Positions 1-9,645 of a stretch of 64,000 nucleotides of DNA are shown here, one piece after another. Every line of letters starts with the position of its first letter. Within the stretch, counting starts at the first letter, position 1. The notes beneath the pieces are model-generated. The model made no database searches. It had not been told where the DNA came from and saw nothing but the letters and a program-made list of their open reading frames with translations. Source of the stretch: Sorghum bicolor (lineage: Eukaryota; Streptophyta; Magnoliopsida; Poales; Poaceae). The stretch covers positions 47,797,276-47,861,275 of the forward strand of contig NC_012876.2 in the NCBI RefSeq assembly GCF_000003195.3. The letters run 5' to 3'. Both the position numbers and the translations under genes were made by a program.

Positions 1-279
1 CATTTTCCCATTCTTTTTCTTAAATAGTACAGGGTTTGCTAACCAGTCAGGATGGTGAACCTCCTTGATGAATCCGGCCGTCAAAAGCTTGTGGATCTCC
101 TCGCCAATGATCTTGCGTTTCTCCTCATCGAAGCGACGCAGTCATTGTTTCACTGGCTTGGAACCGGCTCGAATTTCCAAGGAGTGCTCGGCGACTTCAC
201 TCGGTATGCCTGGCATGTCCAAGGGACTCCATGCAAACACGTTGGCGTTTGCACGGAGAAAGTCGACGAGCACGGCTTC
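1..279 (-). pseudogene. pol: N-terminal part of reverse transcriptase, Tat-type
   Basis: Continues in frame after the TAG at 280-282. It has the typical pre-RT segment with F-A-W-S and M-P-G-I-P, then E-H-S-L-E-I, then the start of RT with D-W-L-A-N-P and K-K-K-N-G-K at the window edge. A TGA near 150 replaces the CGA arginine codon seen in element F. It shows what the F reverse transcriptase looks like across the point where solo LTR G interrupts F, and so confirms that junction. Confidence 0.8.
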
Positions 280-1020
280 CTATTTGGGATCGAGGTCACC
301 GCTGATCGTCAGCGCCTTGCGCTTGGAGCCATTGGGGTCGATCGGGATCTTCTTCGTGCCTTCCGCTGGTTCGAAGCTGCCCGCGTGACGCTTGGGCTCT
401 AGGGCTTCTGCAGCAAGGGCCTCGAGCTTTGAAGTGAGTTCGGCAGAGCCTTCGATGGCTTCCCCGTACTCGACGCACTCGACGTCGCACTCGTACGCAT
501 GCTCGTAGGAGGAGCTGACAGTGATGACCCCCTTGGGCCCAGGCATCTTTAGCTTCAAGTAGGTGTAGTTGGGGATAGCCATGAATTTGGCGTAGCCCGA
601 GCGTCTGATGATGGCGTGGTATGTGCCTCGAAATCCCACCACCTCAAAGGTGAGAACCTCCTTTCTGAAGTTGGCTGCCGGGCCGAAACAGACCGGCAGG
701 TCGGTTCGACCCACCGGCAACGCCTTCTTCCCTGGTACGACACCATGGAAGCCGCCCGCGCTTGGTTGGAGCTGTGCCCTTTCGATGCTGAGGTCGAGGG
801 TCTCGAGATAGATGATGTTCAGGCTGCTACCGCCATCCGTCAGCACCTTCGAGAGTCTGGTGTTGACGATGATGGGGTCGACGACGAGCGGGTAGACGCC
901 AGGCGCGACCACCTTGTCGAGATGGTCGTGACGATTGAAGGTGATGGGGGTGTTCGACCAGTTGAGGTACTGGGGCATCGCCATCCTTGCTGCAAAGACC
1001 TCACGGCATTCCCTCTTGCG
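280..1020 (-). pseudogene. pro: retropepsin (aspartic protease) domain of Tat-type element
   Basis: This is the polyprotein-processing protease. The open frame from 984 to 280 contains the active-site strand with Asp-Gly-Gly-Ser-Ser (near 830), a hydrophobic flap region and a downstream I-I-R-R-S-G-Y segment (near 600) where element F has the usual I-I-G-R-P-G-Y. The conserved glycine of the second protease motif is therefore substituted here. The frame ends in TAG at 280-282, directly before the RT linker. The same TAG is present at the equivalent place in element F (35955-35957). Confidence 0.85.
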
Positions 1021-2613
1021 CTATCTTGCAGTTAGCTGCGTCGAGGGTTCACCGTAAATCATGTAGCAGTCATGGACGGCTCTGAAACCCTCGTCTTCTT
1101 TGTCGTCCCCCTTGTCACCGCTCTTTTCTTTCTTTTGGTCATCCTTCTTAAGCCCCAGGCTGTCGAAGTATCTCTTCAGCATGCGGCAGTCTTCAAGCTT
1201 GTGAATTGCCCCTCCCTTATGATAAGGGCAGGGCTCCGTTAGCATGTTGTCGAAGATAGCTCCCCTCGGGGGGTCCTCGAAGATAGCGGTGACGAGATCA
1301 TCGTCGAGGGCCTCCCGTTTGAATGGTCATGCTTTCTTCTTCTTGCTTGCTTTTCTTGGGCCCTCGACTGGGGCCCTCATCATCGTCAGCTGGCGCCTTG
1401 CCTTTGCTTCCTTCGTATCTCAAGAAAGCACCGACCGCTTTCTCCCCTGCAGCATAGTTTGCCACTACGTCCATTAGCTCGTTAACGGTCTGAGGGCGAT
1501 TCTGACCCAGTTCTCGCTCTAAGTCTCTGCAAGTGGTGCCTGAGACAAAGGCCAAGATGACGTCATGGTCGGTGATGTGCGGTAGCTCGGTGCGTTGCTT
1601 CGAGAAGCGTCGAGCGTACTCTTGGAGAGTTTCTCCTGATTTCTGCTTGCACTTGCTGAGGTCCCATGAATTGTCGGGTCGTATATAGGTTCCTTTGAAG
1701 TTGCCCTTGAACACCCTGACCAAATCGGTCTAATCGTGCATCTGGTTGGTAGGGAGTTCCTCGAGCCATCTGCGAGCGGTGTCGGAGAGGGAAAGCGGTA
1801 GCTGACGGATGATGGCTCGATCGTCTCCTCGAGCGCCTCCCAACTGACAGGCTAGTCGGAAGTCCGCCAGCCACAGCTCTAGCTTGGTTTCGCCGTTGTA
1901 TTTAGCAATGCTGGTCGGGGGTCGAAACGGGCTGGGCAGCGGCGTGCTGCGGATCACTCTGCTGAACACGCGAGCGCCCAGTGGTTTTGGGGTCATCCAG
2001 TACTCGTTGCTGTCGTATCGTTTGCCGCGGTGGGCGCTGTAGCCGCATTCCTCTGCATCCCCATGTCGACGGCGACGATACTTGTTGATGTCGTGTCGTG
2101 CATCGTGTCGCCACTGATTATCGATAGGGTGGTTTTGGACAGGCGTTGTTTTCTTTCCTCGATGGGGTGGTTGCTGATGAACAGACACCTCCCTTTCATT
2201 TAGGACTGGCTCATCGTGCTTCTCCGAGACCGCCCCTCGACGTCGAGAGGCCGAGCTTTCACCTTGCTGAGCTGCCGCCACCTGAAGCAGAGTTTGCACC
2301 TCGTCTCGAATGCATCGTGCTTGGGGGGTCGAGGGTTCAGGCATGTTACATTGTAGCATGGTTGCCGCCACAACATTCTGGCCTGCTCGAGGGAAATGGC
2401 TGACAGGCTGTTCAGGTTCCACGTCTCCGACGATCTGCCGGTGCACTTCTTGAGCTCGCCTACGTGCACCTCCGCCATGCGGGTATGGTGGGTCCTCCTC
2501 GAGGGCCCGCTCGAGCTGGGTGAGGCGCTCGCGATCATCATCAAGCTTTGCTTTGAGCTCTCGTAACTGCGCAAGTTGCGCGGCTTTGTCTTCCTGAGGC
2601 GGAGGGTCGACAT
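1021..2613 (-). pseudogene. gag: gag of Tat-type element (broken copy)
   Basis: This is the retrotransposon capsid polyprotein, which packages element RNA in cytoplasmic particles. The frame wanders between pieces at 2200-2613, 1730-2446, 1298-1723 and 1021-1245, so it carries several frameshifts. The capsid core lies at about 1560-1950 and matches 34300-34750 of element F almost residue for residue. At about 1180-1235 there is an atypical zinc-binding box of the form C-x2-H-x5-H-x4-C, followed by a lysine-rich tail. The 5' end of gag is missing because element A is inserted at 2660. Decayed, no intact product. Confidence 0.85.
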
Positions 2614-2660
2614 GACCGTTGTTCCTAGGTGCCCTGGGGTCCTCCCTTGCTACAGGGGGT

Positions 2661-4312
2661 TGTTGGGTATTCTTAACATCATTACTAAAAGTAGACTAAG
2701 TTCTAAATCTAGCAACGGTGCCAAAAATGCCAAACCTATCCCTCACACCACTTAAGCCAAGTTGTCATCCCCAGCATGATATAAGAGACACGGTATTGAA
2801 ATATGCAATTGCTCTTCTAAATAAATAATGAATTGGATCTACAAGCGCACAGATTAATACCGATGTAGCATTTTAACCGGGAAGTATTCCAGGTATCGTT
2901 ATTTATATTTTTACCACTGGGAAGGGATTAGCAATCATCACTAATGATTACAGAATAGAATATGAGATTGAGCATCTATCATTGCATATATAATTGAGAA
3001 CATTATATCTAACTCTTCATACAGGGATAAGTGTCACATAAAAGATATATGAAATAATAATAGTGACAAGGATAACTAATCTGATCTAGCCACATAATAA
3101 ATATGATAAGCACATCAATTAGATACTCTAGAAAGTCATTAGCATGGTATTAGAACGAACTACAAGAATATTCCCTAAGTTATTCTCAACTATATAGTCT
3201 AGCATATCATAGTTAGTGCAAGCATACTTAGCAATCATTGCGAGACAAGACTACGCCCATGCATAGTGATATTAGCAAGGAATATGAGAAACATAGCAAT
3301 CACTCCCCTGTAATAATGTTGCTCTGCCAGCCCAATACACGAGAGGGGGACTATATAAGAATCAATGAAGCTGTCACTATCACGAACCACCCCACGATCT
3401 GGCATATTGGGTACAATCGCAGATAAATACGGTATAAGCACCACGCCTACACAATATCTATCATTTATCCATGGATCCGATGGATAAACGCTATACGATC
3501 CTAAGCATGTATATAGATCCAATCTAACTAAGCCAAGTACATAACTATGATAAACTAAGAACAATATAATCTTGAATATAAGCAAGTAGAGCAAAGTCAT
3601 AAGCAATATATTGAAGTAGAACAAAGTCATATTCATAATATTGAAGAACAAAGATAATTAGAAAGCAATTAGAAGCACAATTAGAGAATTACCAAGAATC
3701 CTCTTGACAGATCCGGAAACCAATCGAAGATTGACTCCTTCTAGTTCTAATCCTATGTAGCTATGTTAATCTAGATATCTAATTGATGTGGTGGCTCTAA
3801 TCTTGATCAGAGGCTTCTTCTCCCTTGATGGAACAAAGAATTAGGGTTGAGAGGCTCCCTCCTCCAGGGGCCAGGGGGTCTGGTTTTATAGTCCCTTCAA
3901 GTGCATATGGGCCCTTGGATCAAACCGACATAGATTGTATGGTTTAGATTCATCCTTTAGGTCGGTGGAGATCTCCCGCAAAGCAGAGTCCTGATTGGAC
4001 TCAGGAGGTGGGCGGGCGCCCAGTAGGACAGGGCGGGCGCCCTGTCTCTGGCCCCGATTCGCCTCCGCTTCGGTCTCGTGGCTTCTGGAGTCTTCTAGAT
4101 GTAAGATAATTGCGCAGCACGTTAATACCTTTACGTAATCCTGACATGTGGGCCTTTCTTCCATATTTCCTGATAACCCCCTGCAGAAATAGACAAACAC
4201 CAAAACTCGTGGAATTCTGTCAGATAAAACCCTAAGTCTGGATCTTGATTTCATTTGGATCCTTTTCTTTATTTATTTGATAATTAAATTTGATACTTAA
4301 GGACCGTCAACA
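2661..4312 (-). repeat. 3' LTR of element A
   Basis: On the minus strand it begins TGTTGACGG at 4312, just after the polypurine tract, and ends ACCCAACA at 2661, where copy 0 resumes. At 1652 bp it is longer than the related LTR of E (1364 bp). A large AT-rich segment at about 3000-3700 is not evident in E. Near its 3' end (2707-2727) it contains a primer-site-like word that recurs in the 5' fragment at 9363-9383. Duplicated GGGCGCCCGCCC-type palindromes lie at about 4007-4045. Confidence 0.88.
3885..3891 (-). promoter_or_regulatory. TATA box in LTR of A
   Basis: TATAAAA on the minus strand, downstream of the duplicated GC-rich palindromes. The spacing resembles that in the related LTRs of J and E, and it is the likely start region of the element transcript. 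Confidence 0.6.
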
Positions 4313-6508
4313 AACTCCCCCAAGCTTACCTCTTGCTCGTCCCTGAGCAAGGATAGACTCAACTATGGATCATAAGTTGTTGCTATATTTTAAAAATTTG
4401 ACGGTACACATGCTTTTAAACAAGATCTCATCTCTGAGTTAGAGTAAACTGTCAAGACTTAAAACTTACTTACTTTACCTTCACCATGGGACATGTAACC
4501 GTCACTTCTGTCTTGAGTGGCTAAAAGATAGAACAGTCTAGCCAAGTGCCATGTCTCTTATTCTTGATCAGCTATAATTCTGGGGTTTTTGCAGATTTTC
4601 AAATAAAACTCAGAGATTCCTTGTATGATTCTCTCAGGTCTCTCTTTTGTGGTATTTTTGGATCCTTACCAAGGCATTGATGGTATATGCCTTCTCTCAA
4701 GATATGTAGTATTTGTGGTATAAGGCATAGTGACATTGCCTTCTCTCTCACCCTACTCTAATAAGGCTTTAATATCTGGAGCTCATAGGTGGGAGATAAA
4801 GTATACATACTTACAAGACATTTATTGCATAGTCAAACCATGGATCCAAAGTAACAAGTCAAGCCAAATCAAGATGTGCATGTGTGGCGAATGAATGGTG
4901 TATGGTGATGATGGTGATAACAATGGTGAAAACAATGGTGGTGGAAGTCTAATTCTACTTTGCTCTTTTGAGGGGATACATACCTTCCTTGCTTTTGAAA
5001 CTTTATGAGGAGAATGAGATGCTCTATATTTTTCTTGTCTCTCAGGTGGGTATCTTGCACCCCTAATTCTACTGTTGAACACTTGTCCATTTTTACCTCT
5101 CGTCTCACTCTTTCTTTTCTTTCGAGGTTCCGAGCACTTGCTCCTTTTTATTTCCTCGTATATATATATTTTTTTATTTTCTTCTCTCTCTCTTTTTTCT
5201 CTTTTTTTTAGAGCACTCATCTCTTGAGATAATATAGCAAGTGGTAGTAACAAGATAACTTGAGTATTTATTTCACAAGGGGAAACAGAAATATTTTTGG
5301 TTATTCTCTCCCGGATTAGGAGTAGAATATTTTTGGGTGATTCTAGAGATGGAAATGAATGGATATATGTGGATGGTACTTCCGGAGTAGAAGTAGCATA
5401 TATGAGTGAACGTGCAAGTGAAATCTTGATTTAACCACATGACAAGCTCCAAAGGGTCTACACAGCTTGACCACACTCAATGCTCATAAGCAGTAAATAG
5501 TAAATGTGTGGCTCAAACTCTAGCAAGCATGTATATATGGCTGTGGTAGGAATTTAAGCTCTCATCATACAGGAACTCATCATGCAACATTTTAAAGATT
5601 TTCAAAGATAAAATTCTCCAGAATTCTAGCATCTCTAGGAACAGATAAACAGCAGCTCGACCTTCCCATATCGTATCCGTTAACAACTTAGACTTCACAT
5701 CAAGTTTTCATCCCACAAGTTTAGGTCTAGAGCAAGCTTTAAATTTTAACAGTTATATCTAAACTTGGGAGAGAACTTAGAATGTGCAAATTAGGCAGAG
5801 CAACTATTTATCATATCCATGCTTAAGTTTTATTTAGATACAGATTAGCATAGCCACTTAAACACATTAAGCAAAAGACATATATAAGCATAAAATCTTT
5901 ATTTGGTTTTCCCATAGTTTATGCGTATTTTAATATTCTAAAATAATATAAGTATAAAGATAGATAGATATACTTATCGGGATAAATGGGGGTGCTCTCC
6001 CCCAAGCTGAATTTTGACGTAATTTCTCTTGATGTAGCTAGCAGGTGGCAGAGGTGTAGTTGAAAGTCAGCAGCATTCTGACAGCGATTAGAATGTCCTC
6101 TGTCTGCTAGTCTTCTTGATATTCTGTGGAGCTCAAATAGACAACAAAGCTTGTGGAACTTGATTAAGTGTTAGCATAAATATCTAGCCTTTATCATGTT
6201 GAGACTCCTTAATAATTGTTACTCCCTGTTTTTATATTTTTGTTTTTGTAAAGCAGAAAAAATATTTATTTTATTTTTATGCCACCACAGTGAATGTACT
6301 TATGGGTTTTATGCCACACGTCTACTCATATGGGACTTACTGTTTTTTTATATTTTTATTTTCTTTTTAGGATAGCACGAACATAGTTAACTAAGTAAAC
6401 TATTTGAAATAATTGAAATAGTTTGAAAGGGAAAGGGTAACTACCAAGTTTACCTCTTGGCAGGGCGTTCGGTGTTTTTAAGTCCTCCGAACGGGACTCT
6501 CCAATTTC
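4313..6508 (-). other. 3' noncoding region and polypurine tract of A
   Basis: No supported coding sequence. Next to the LTR is the purine tract AAGCTTGGGGGAGTT (4315-4329, minus), preceded by a G-A-C-G-A-G-C-A-A-G motif typical of Athila tails. The whole stretch is homologous to 29150-31251 of element E in inverted orientation, including a CAT/ATG-rich tract around 4885-4945 and a pyrimidine-rich tract at 5100-5215. The open frames here are not conserved in E. The reason for such a long noncoding tail is unknown. Confidence 0.75.
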
Positions 6509-9154
6509 TTAATCGTCCTGAGGTTCGTTGGGTGGCGAAGTTGGTACTTCCGGCAGCGCCTCCTCTTCATGTATAGTTATCTTCATTTTCCATACCTGAC
6601 TTGGTGCTTCAATCTCCTCTGGATAATTCTGTTTAAACTCCACGTCTTCTGACCTTACAACTTCTCCTTCATAGTCTGCCCATCCGTCCTTGATGATCTG
6701 CCTCCTCTGGTTGCGGTTGCGTCTTTTCCTTACCTGCTTAGATATTTCAATGATATAGTTAGGGTCAGTAAAATAACGGCGTACCTTCTCTGAGGGGAAG
6801 TGCATATGGACTTCTCCGGTTCCAATGTAGATAATTGCTTTAACGGTGCTGAGGAACGGTCTTCCAAGGATGATGGGTGGATCATACTCGTCTTCTCCCA
6901 TGTCAATAACTTGAAAGTCTGTGTAGACAAGGTGATCGTCTATTTTGACTGGGACATCAGATACTATCCCTTGAACTTCTCGAAATGTCTGATCTGCCAT
7001 CTGGAGCTGAATGTATGTTGGTCTTAGTGGCATGGTCCCGAACAAGAGCTGATAAGTGACTGTGGCCATTATGTTGACGCCCGATCCGGTGTCGCAAATC
7101 GTCTTGTAGAAGTTATATCCATTTATGGAGCAGTAGATGCTTGGCATTCCTGGGTCGTCCTTCTTGGTCAAAAACGGTGACTTAAGTTGGTGATCTTGGC
7201 CTCCATGGACTACAGTGACCATCTTAGCTGACTCGGTCCACACTTGCTTGTTCCTGTTTCTCCTGTTGGTCCTCTTCCTTGATTCACGTCTGGATTGATC
7301 TGGAATTTGTGTAGTCTTGCTCTTGAAGAAAAATGTCTCCTTCTTCCCTTTGACGTAGAAACTGATCTTGGCAGCACTCGCGTAGATGATAGCTCCCGTG
7401 GTGTTCAAAAATGGCCTTCCTAGGATGATAGGTGCTCTCTCATCATTTCCGGTCTCAACCACTACGAAGTCTGCTGGGGCATATAAAGTACCAACTCGGA
7501 CACAAAGGTTCCTCACTATTCCTTTTGGAAAAGTTATCGTCTGATCTGCAAACTGCAAACACATGGTTGTTTCTAATAAAGGATATGTAAATAATTTCTC
7601 ATAGAGTACCCTGGGTATAATGTTGACGCTAGAGCCAAAGTCACAGAGTGCTTCTGGAACGTCCACCATGCCGATGGAGATCGGGATGACGGGGCGTCCT
7701 GGATCGCCTCTCTTGACCGACAGACGGTCAGTAGAAAATTCAGTGACGGGGTTACTCCAATTACCTGCATCAAACACGTCTACAAGATTTGTAGATTCTA
7801 ATCCTTCCAGTTGTGATGGTATACCGGGGTTAGTAGTAGGAACAGCAGCAGCTATTTGATTTAACTGAGATTCAATCATTTTATTAAAGCTAATTTGATT
7901 CTTGATGGCAGTAGAGAAATTATCCATTCTATTATTTATATTTTCTAGCATTTTATCATTAGACGCCAATTTCTTAGATAGATTATCCATTAGCTTTCCT
8001 TGATTAGACACTAACTCTCTCAAAGGTGGAAAATTATTATTATTGTTGTAAGAATTGTTACCTTGATAATTACCTGAGTAGTTAGGCCTCTGTTGATTCC
8101 AACCTTGATTTTGTTGAGGACGGTTGTAGTTGTTGTTGTTGTTGTTGATGTAGTTCACATCCTCAAGCATCTCAGGGCAGTGGTTGCCTGAGTGTCCAGT
8201 GTCTCCACACTCCTCACAAGTCATGTGAGAGTCGTAGATGTGCATAACTTCTTTCTTGTCTCCAGCTCTATCATCGAGCTTCTTCATGAGCAGGTCTAGC
8301 TTTGCAGACAGCATGTCTACCTCCTTCAGCTGATGCATACCTCCACCTCTCTTGCGTGTCTGGGTCCTCTCTTCATTCCAGCTTTGGTTGGACGCCATCT
8401 TCTCCACAAGAGCTGCGGCTTGTGGTATAGTAAGTGATAAGAATGCTCCTCCAGCTGCAGCATCCATGGTCTCTCGGGCACTGTTGTTGAGCCCATGATA
8501 GAATGTCTGCATCAGTATCCAACTCTTCATTCCATGATGGGGACATTCTAGGATGTAGTCTTGAAAGCGCTCCCATGCTTCTGGAACAGATTCATCATTT
8601 TGTTGCTGAAAACTTGTAATCTTCCCACGGAGAGCATTGGTCTTGCCCATGGGAAAGAACTTAGCCAGGAAGTTTGTTGAGCAGAGTGCCCACGTAGTAT
8701 TCTTCTCCTTTGTAGCGTAGAACCACTGCTTCGCTCTTCCTAACAGTGAGAATGGGAAGAGGCGAAGTAGTATAGCGTCTTTGGAAACTCCTGCTATGGT
8801 GAATGTGTTGCAAATCTCCAGGAAGTGTTGTAAATGAGCACTAGCGTCTTCGTGTGCCTTCCCACAGAACTGGTTGGATTGCACCATGTTGATAAGTCCA
8901 GGCTTGAGCTCAAAGTTGCCATCGATCTCTGCAGCAGGTCCAGTGCGGATGTTGTCTGTAGTGGGAGCTGAGAACTCGCGGATTGATTTGTTCGCCATGG
9001 CTTCGAACTCTGAAGACAAGTTCCGGTGATCTTCTTGATTGGATGAAGCTTCTTCGTGAAGTGTTGATGATCTCTTCTTGAGCTTGGCTCTCGTCTTCTT
9101 GAATAATGCTTCGGGATTGTCAACAAAATTTCCTGGAAGATGTCTTCTATTCAT
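6509..9154 (-). CDS. gag: Athila-type gag polyprotein with two tandem protease domains
   Basis: An uninterrupted 881-codon frame, the only long intact gag-protease in the window. Residues about 75-270 are the capsid domain, with L-R-L-F-P-F-S-L, F-L-A-K-F-F-P and D-A-A-A-G-G-A motifs seen in Athila gag. A CCHC zinc knuckle (C-x2-C-x4-H-x4-C) is at about 313-326, followed by an Asn/Gln-rich linker with runs of Asn. Two retropepsin-like domains follow. The first has D-F-G-S-S at about 505 and I-I-L-G-R-P-F at about 576. The second has D-T-G-S-G at about 687 and I-I-L-G-R-P-F at about 759. A basic tail and an acidic end follow. The first domain has Phe where a Ser/Thr normally follows the catalytic Asp, so it may be inactive. 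The start codon is chosen because it lies about 135 bp from the primer site and is shared with fragment B. RT and integrase are absent. Confidence 0.88.
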   Translation of the reverse strand: MNRRHLPGNFVDNPEALFKKTRAKLKKRSSTLHEEASSNQEDHRNLSSEFEAMANKSIREFSAPTTDNIRTGPAAEIDGNFELKPGLINMVQSNQFCGKAHEDASAHLQHFLEICNTFTIAGVSKDAILLRLFPFSLLGRAKQWFYATKEKNTTWALCSTNFLAKFFPMGKTNALRGKITSFQQQNDESVPEAWERFQDYILECPHHGMKSWILMQTFYHGLNNSARETMDAAAGGAFLSLTIPQAAALVEKMASNQSWNEERTQTRKRGGGMHQLKEVDMLSAKLDLLMKKLDDRAGDKKEVMHIYDSHMTCEECGDTGHSGNHCPEMLEDVNYINNNNNNYNRPQQNQGWNQQRPNYSGNYQGNNSYNNNNNFPPLRELVSNQGKLMDNLSKKLASNDKMLENINNRMDNFSTAIKNQISFNKMIESQLNQIAAAVPTTNPGIPSQLEGLESTNLVDVFDAGNWSNPVTEFSTDRLSVKRGDPGRPVIPISIGMVDVPEALCDFGSSVNIIPRVLYEKLFTYPLLETTMCLQFADQTITFPKGIVRNLCVRVGTLYAPADFVVVETGNDERAPIILGRPFLNTTGAIIYASAAKISFYVKGKKETFFFKSKTTQIPDQSRRESRKRTNRRNRNKQVWTESAKMVTVVHGGQDHQLKSPFLTKKDDPGMPSIYCSINGYNFYKTICDTGSGVNIMATVTYQLLFGTMPLRPTYIQLQMADQTFREVQGIVSDVPVKIDDHLVYTDFQVIDMGEDEYDPPIILGRPFLSTVKAIIYIGTGEVHMHFPSEKVRRYFTDPNYIIEISKQVRKRRNRNQRRQIIKDGWADYEGEVVRSEDVEFKQNYPEEIEAPSQVWKMKITIHEEEALPEVPTSPPNEPQDD

Positions 9155-9288
9155 ACATTCCCCTGCATAAGATAAAATAGAAAAATATCGGGGTAAAACT
9201 GTATGAGAGAATAGATAAGCTCAATCATATTAGTGATGCGAATGATAACTCAAAATCTTTTATTCCATTCCTGATTAGTAATCAACCT

Positions 9289-9306
9289 TCCCCAGCAACG
9301 GCGCCA
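9289..9306 (-). other. primer binding site of A (tRNA-Asp type)
   Basis: On the minus strand TGGCGCCGTTGCTGGGGA lies eight bases inside the 5' LTR end. It is the primer site commonly found in Athila elements, complementary to the 3' end of tRNA-Asp (family knowledge, from memory). Confidence 0.75.
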
Positions 9307-9314
9307 GAAATGCT

Positions 9315-9645
9315 TGTTGGGTATTCTTAACATCATTACTAAAAGTAGACTAAGTTCTAAATCTAGCAACGGTGCCAAAAATGCCAAACCTATCCCTCAC
9401 ACCACTTAAGCCAAGTTGTCATCCCCAGCATGATATAAGAGACGCGGTATTGAAATATGCAATTGCTCTTCTAAATAAATAATGAATTGGATCTGCAAGC
9501 GCACAGATTAATACCGATGTAGCATTTTAACCGGGAAGTATTCCAGGTATCGTTATTTATATTTTTACCACTGGGAAGGGATTAGCAATCATCACTAATG
9601 ATTACATAATAGAATATGAGATTGAGCATCTATCATTGCATGTAT
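9315..9645 (-). repeat. 5' LTR of A, truncated
   Basis: Nearly identical to 2661-2991, then identity stops at about 9645. The next bases belong to the tail of another Athila element in the opposite orientation. A 13-bp word, AATATGAGATTGA, occurs at 9613-9625 and again at the junction (9646-9658). Confidence 0.85.

Larger units (their letters stand above)
1..2660 (-). mobile_element. Tat-lineage Ty3/gypsy fragment (copy 0), gag-protease-RT start
   Basis: This is a fragment of the same family as element F (31683-49955), in reverse orientation. Reading right to left it holds the gag C-terminal half, the retropepsin and the first part of RT, and it runs off the left edge of the window. Its gag is cut at 2660 by the 3' LTR of element A. 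The flank next to the cut corresponds to F near 33600, so A inserted into a pre-existing Tat copy. The reading frame is broken several times. No LTR of this copy is in the window. Confidence 0.9.
2661..9645 (-). mobile_element. Athila-type LTR retrotransposon A, gag-protease only
   Basis: Reading right to left: a 5' LTR fragment (9315-9645), a primer binding site (9289-9306), one long gag-protease gene (9154-6509), about 2.2 kb of noncoding sequence, a polypurine tract and a full 3' LTR (2661-4312). No RT, RNase H or integrase is present, so the element is non-autonomous in form. The two LTR copies differ at about 4 of 330 comparable positions by hand count, so the insertion is young. Its 5' LTR is cut off at about 9645, so no target duplication can be checked. 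Confidence 0.88.

Noticed and set aside
3235..3651. 138-codon minus-strand frame rich in Leu/Ile/Phe, membrane-like
   Set aside because: It sits in the AT-rich part of the 3' LTR of A. Hydrophobicity follows from AT-rich composition and the frame is not seen in related LTRs.
4822..5253. 143-codon frame with Lys/Glu-rich stretch in the A tail
   Set aside because: The homologous tail of E (30340-30720) does not keep the same frame or protein; the region is noncoding in both.
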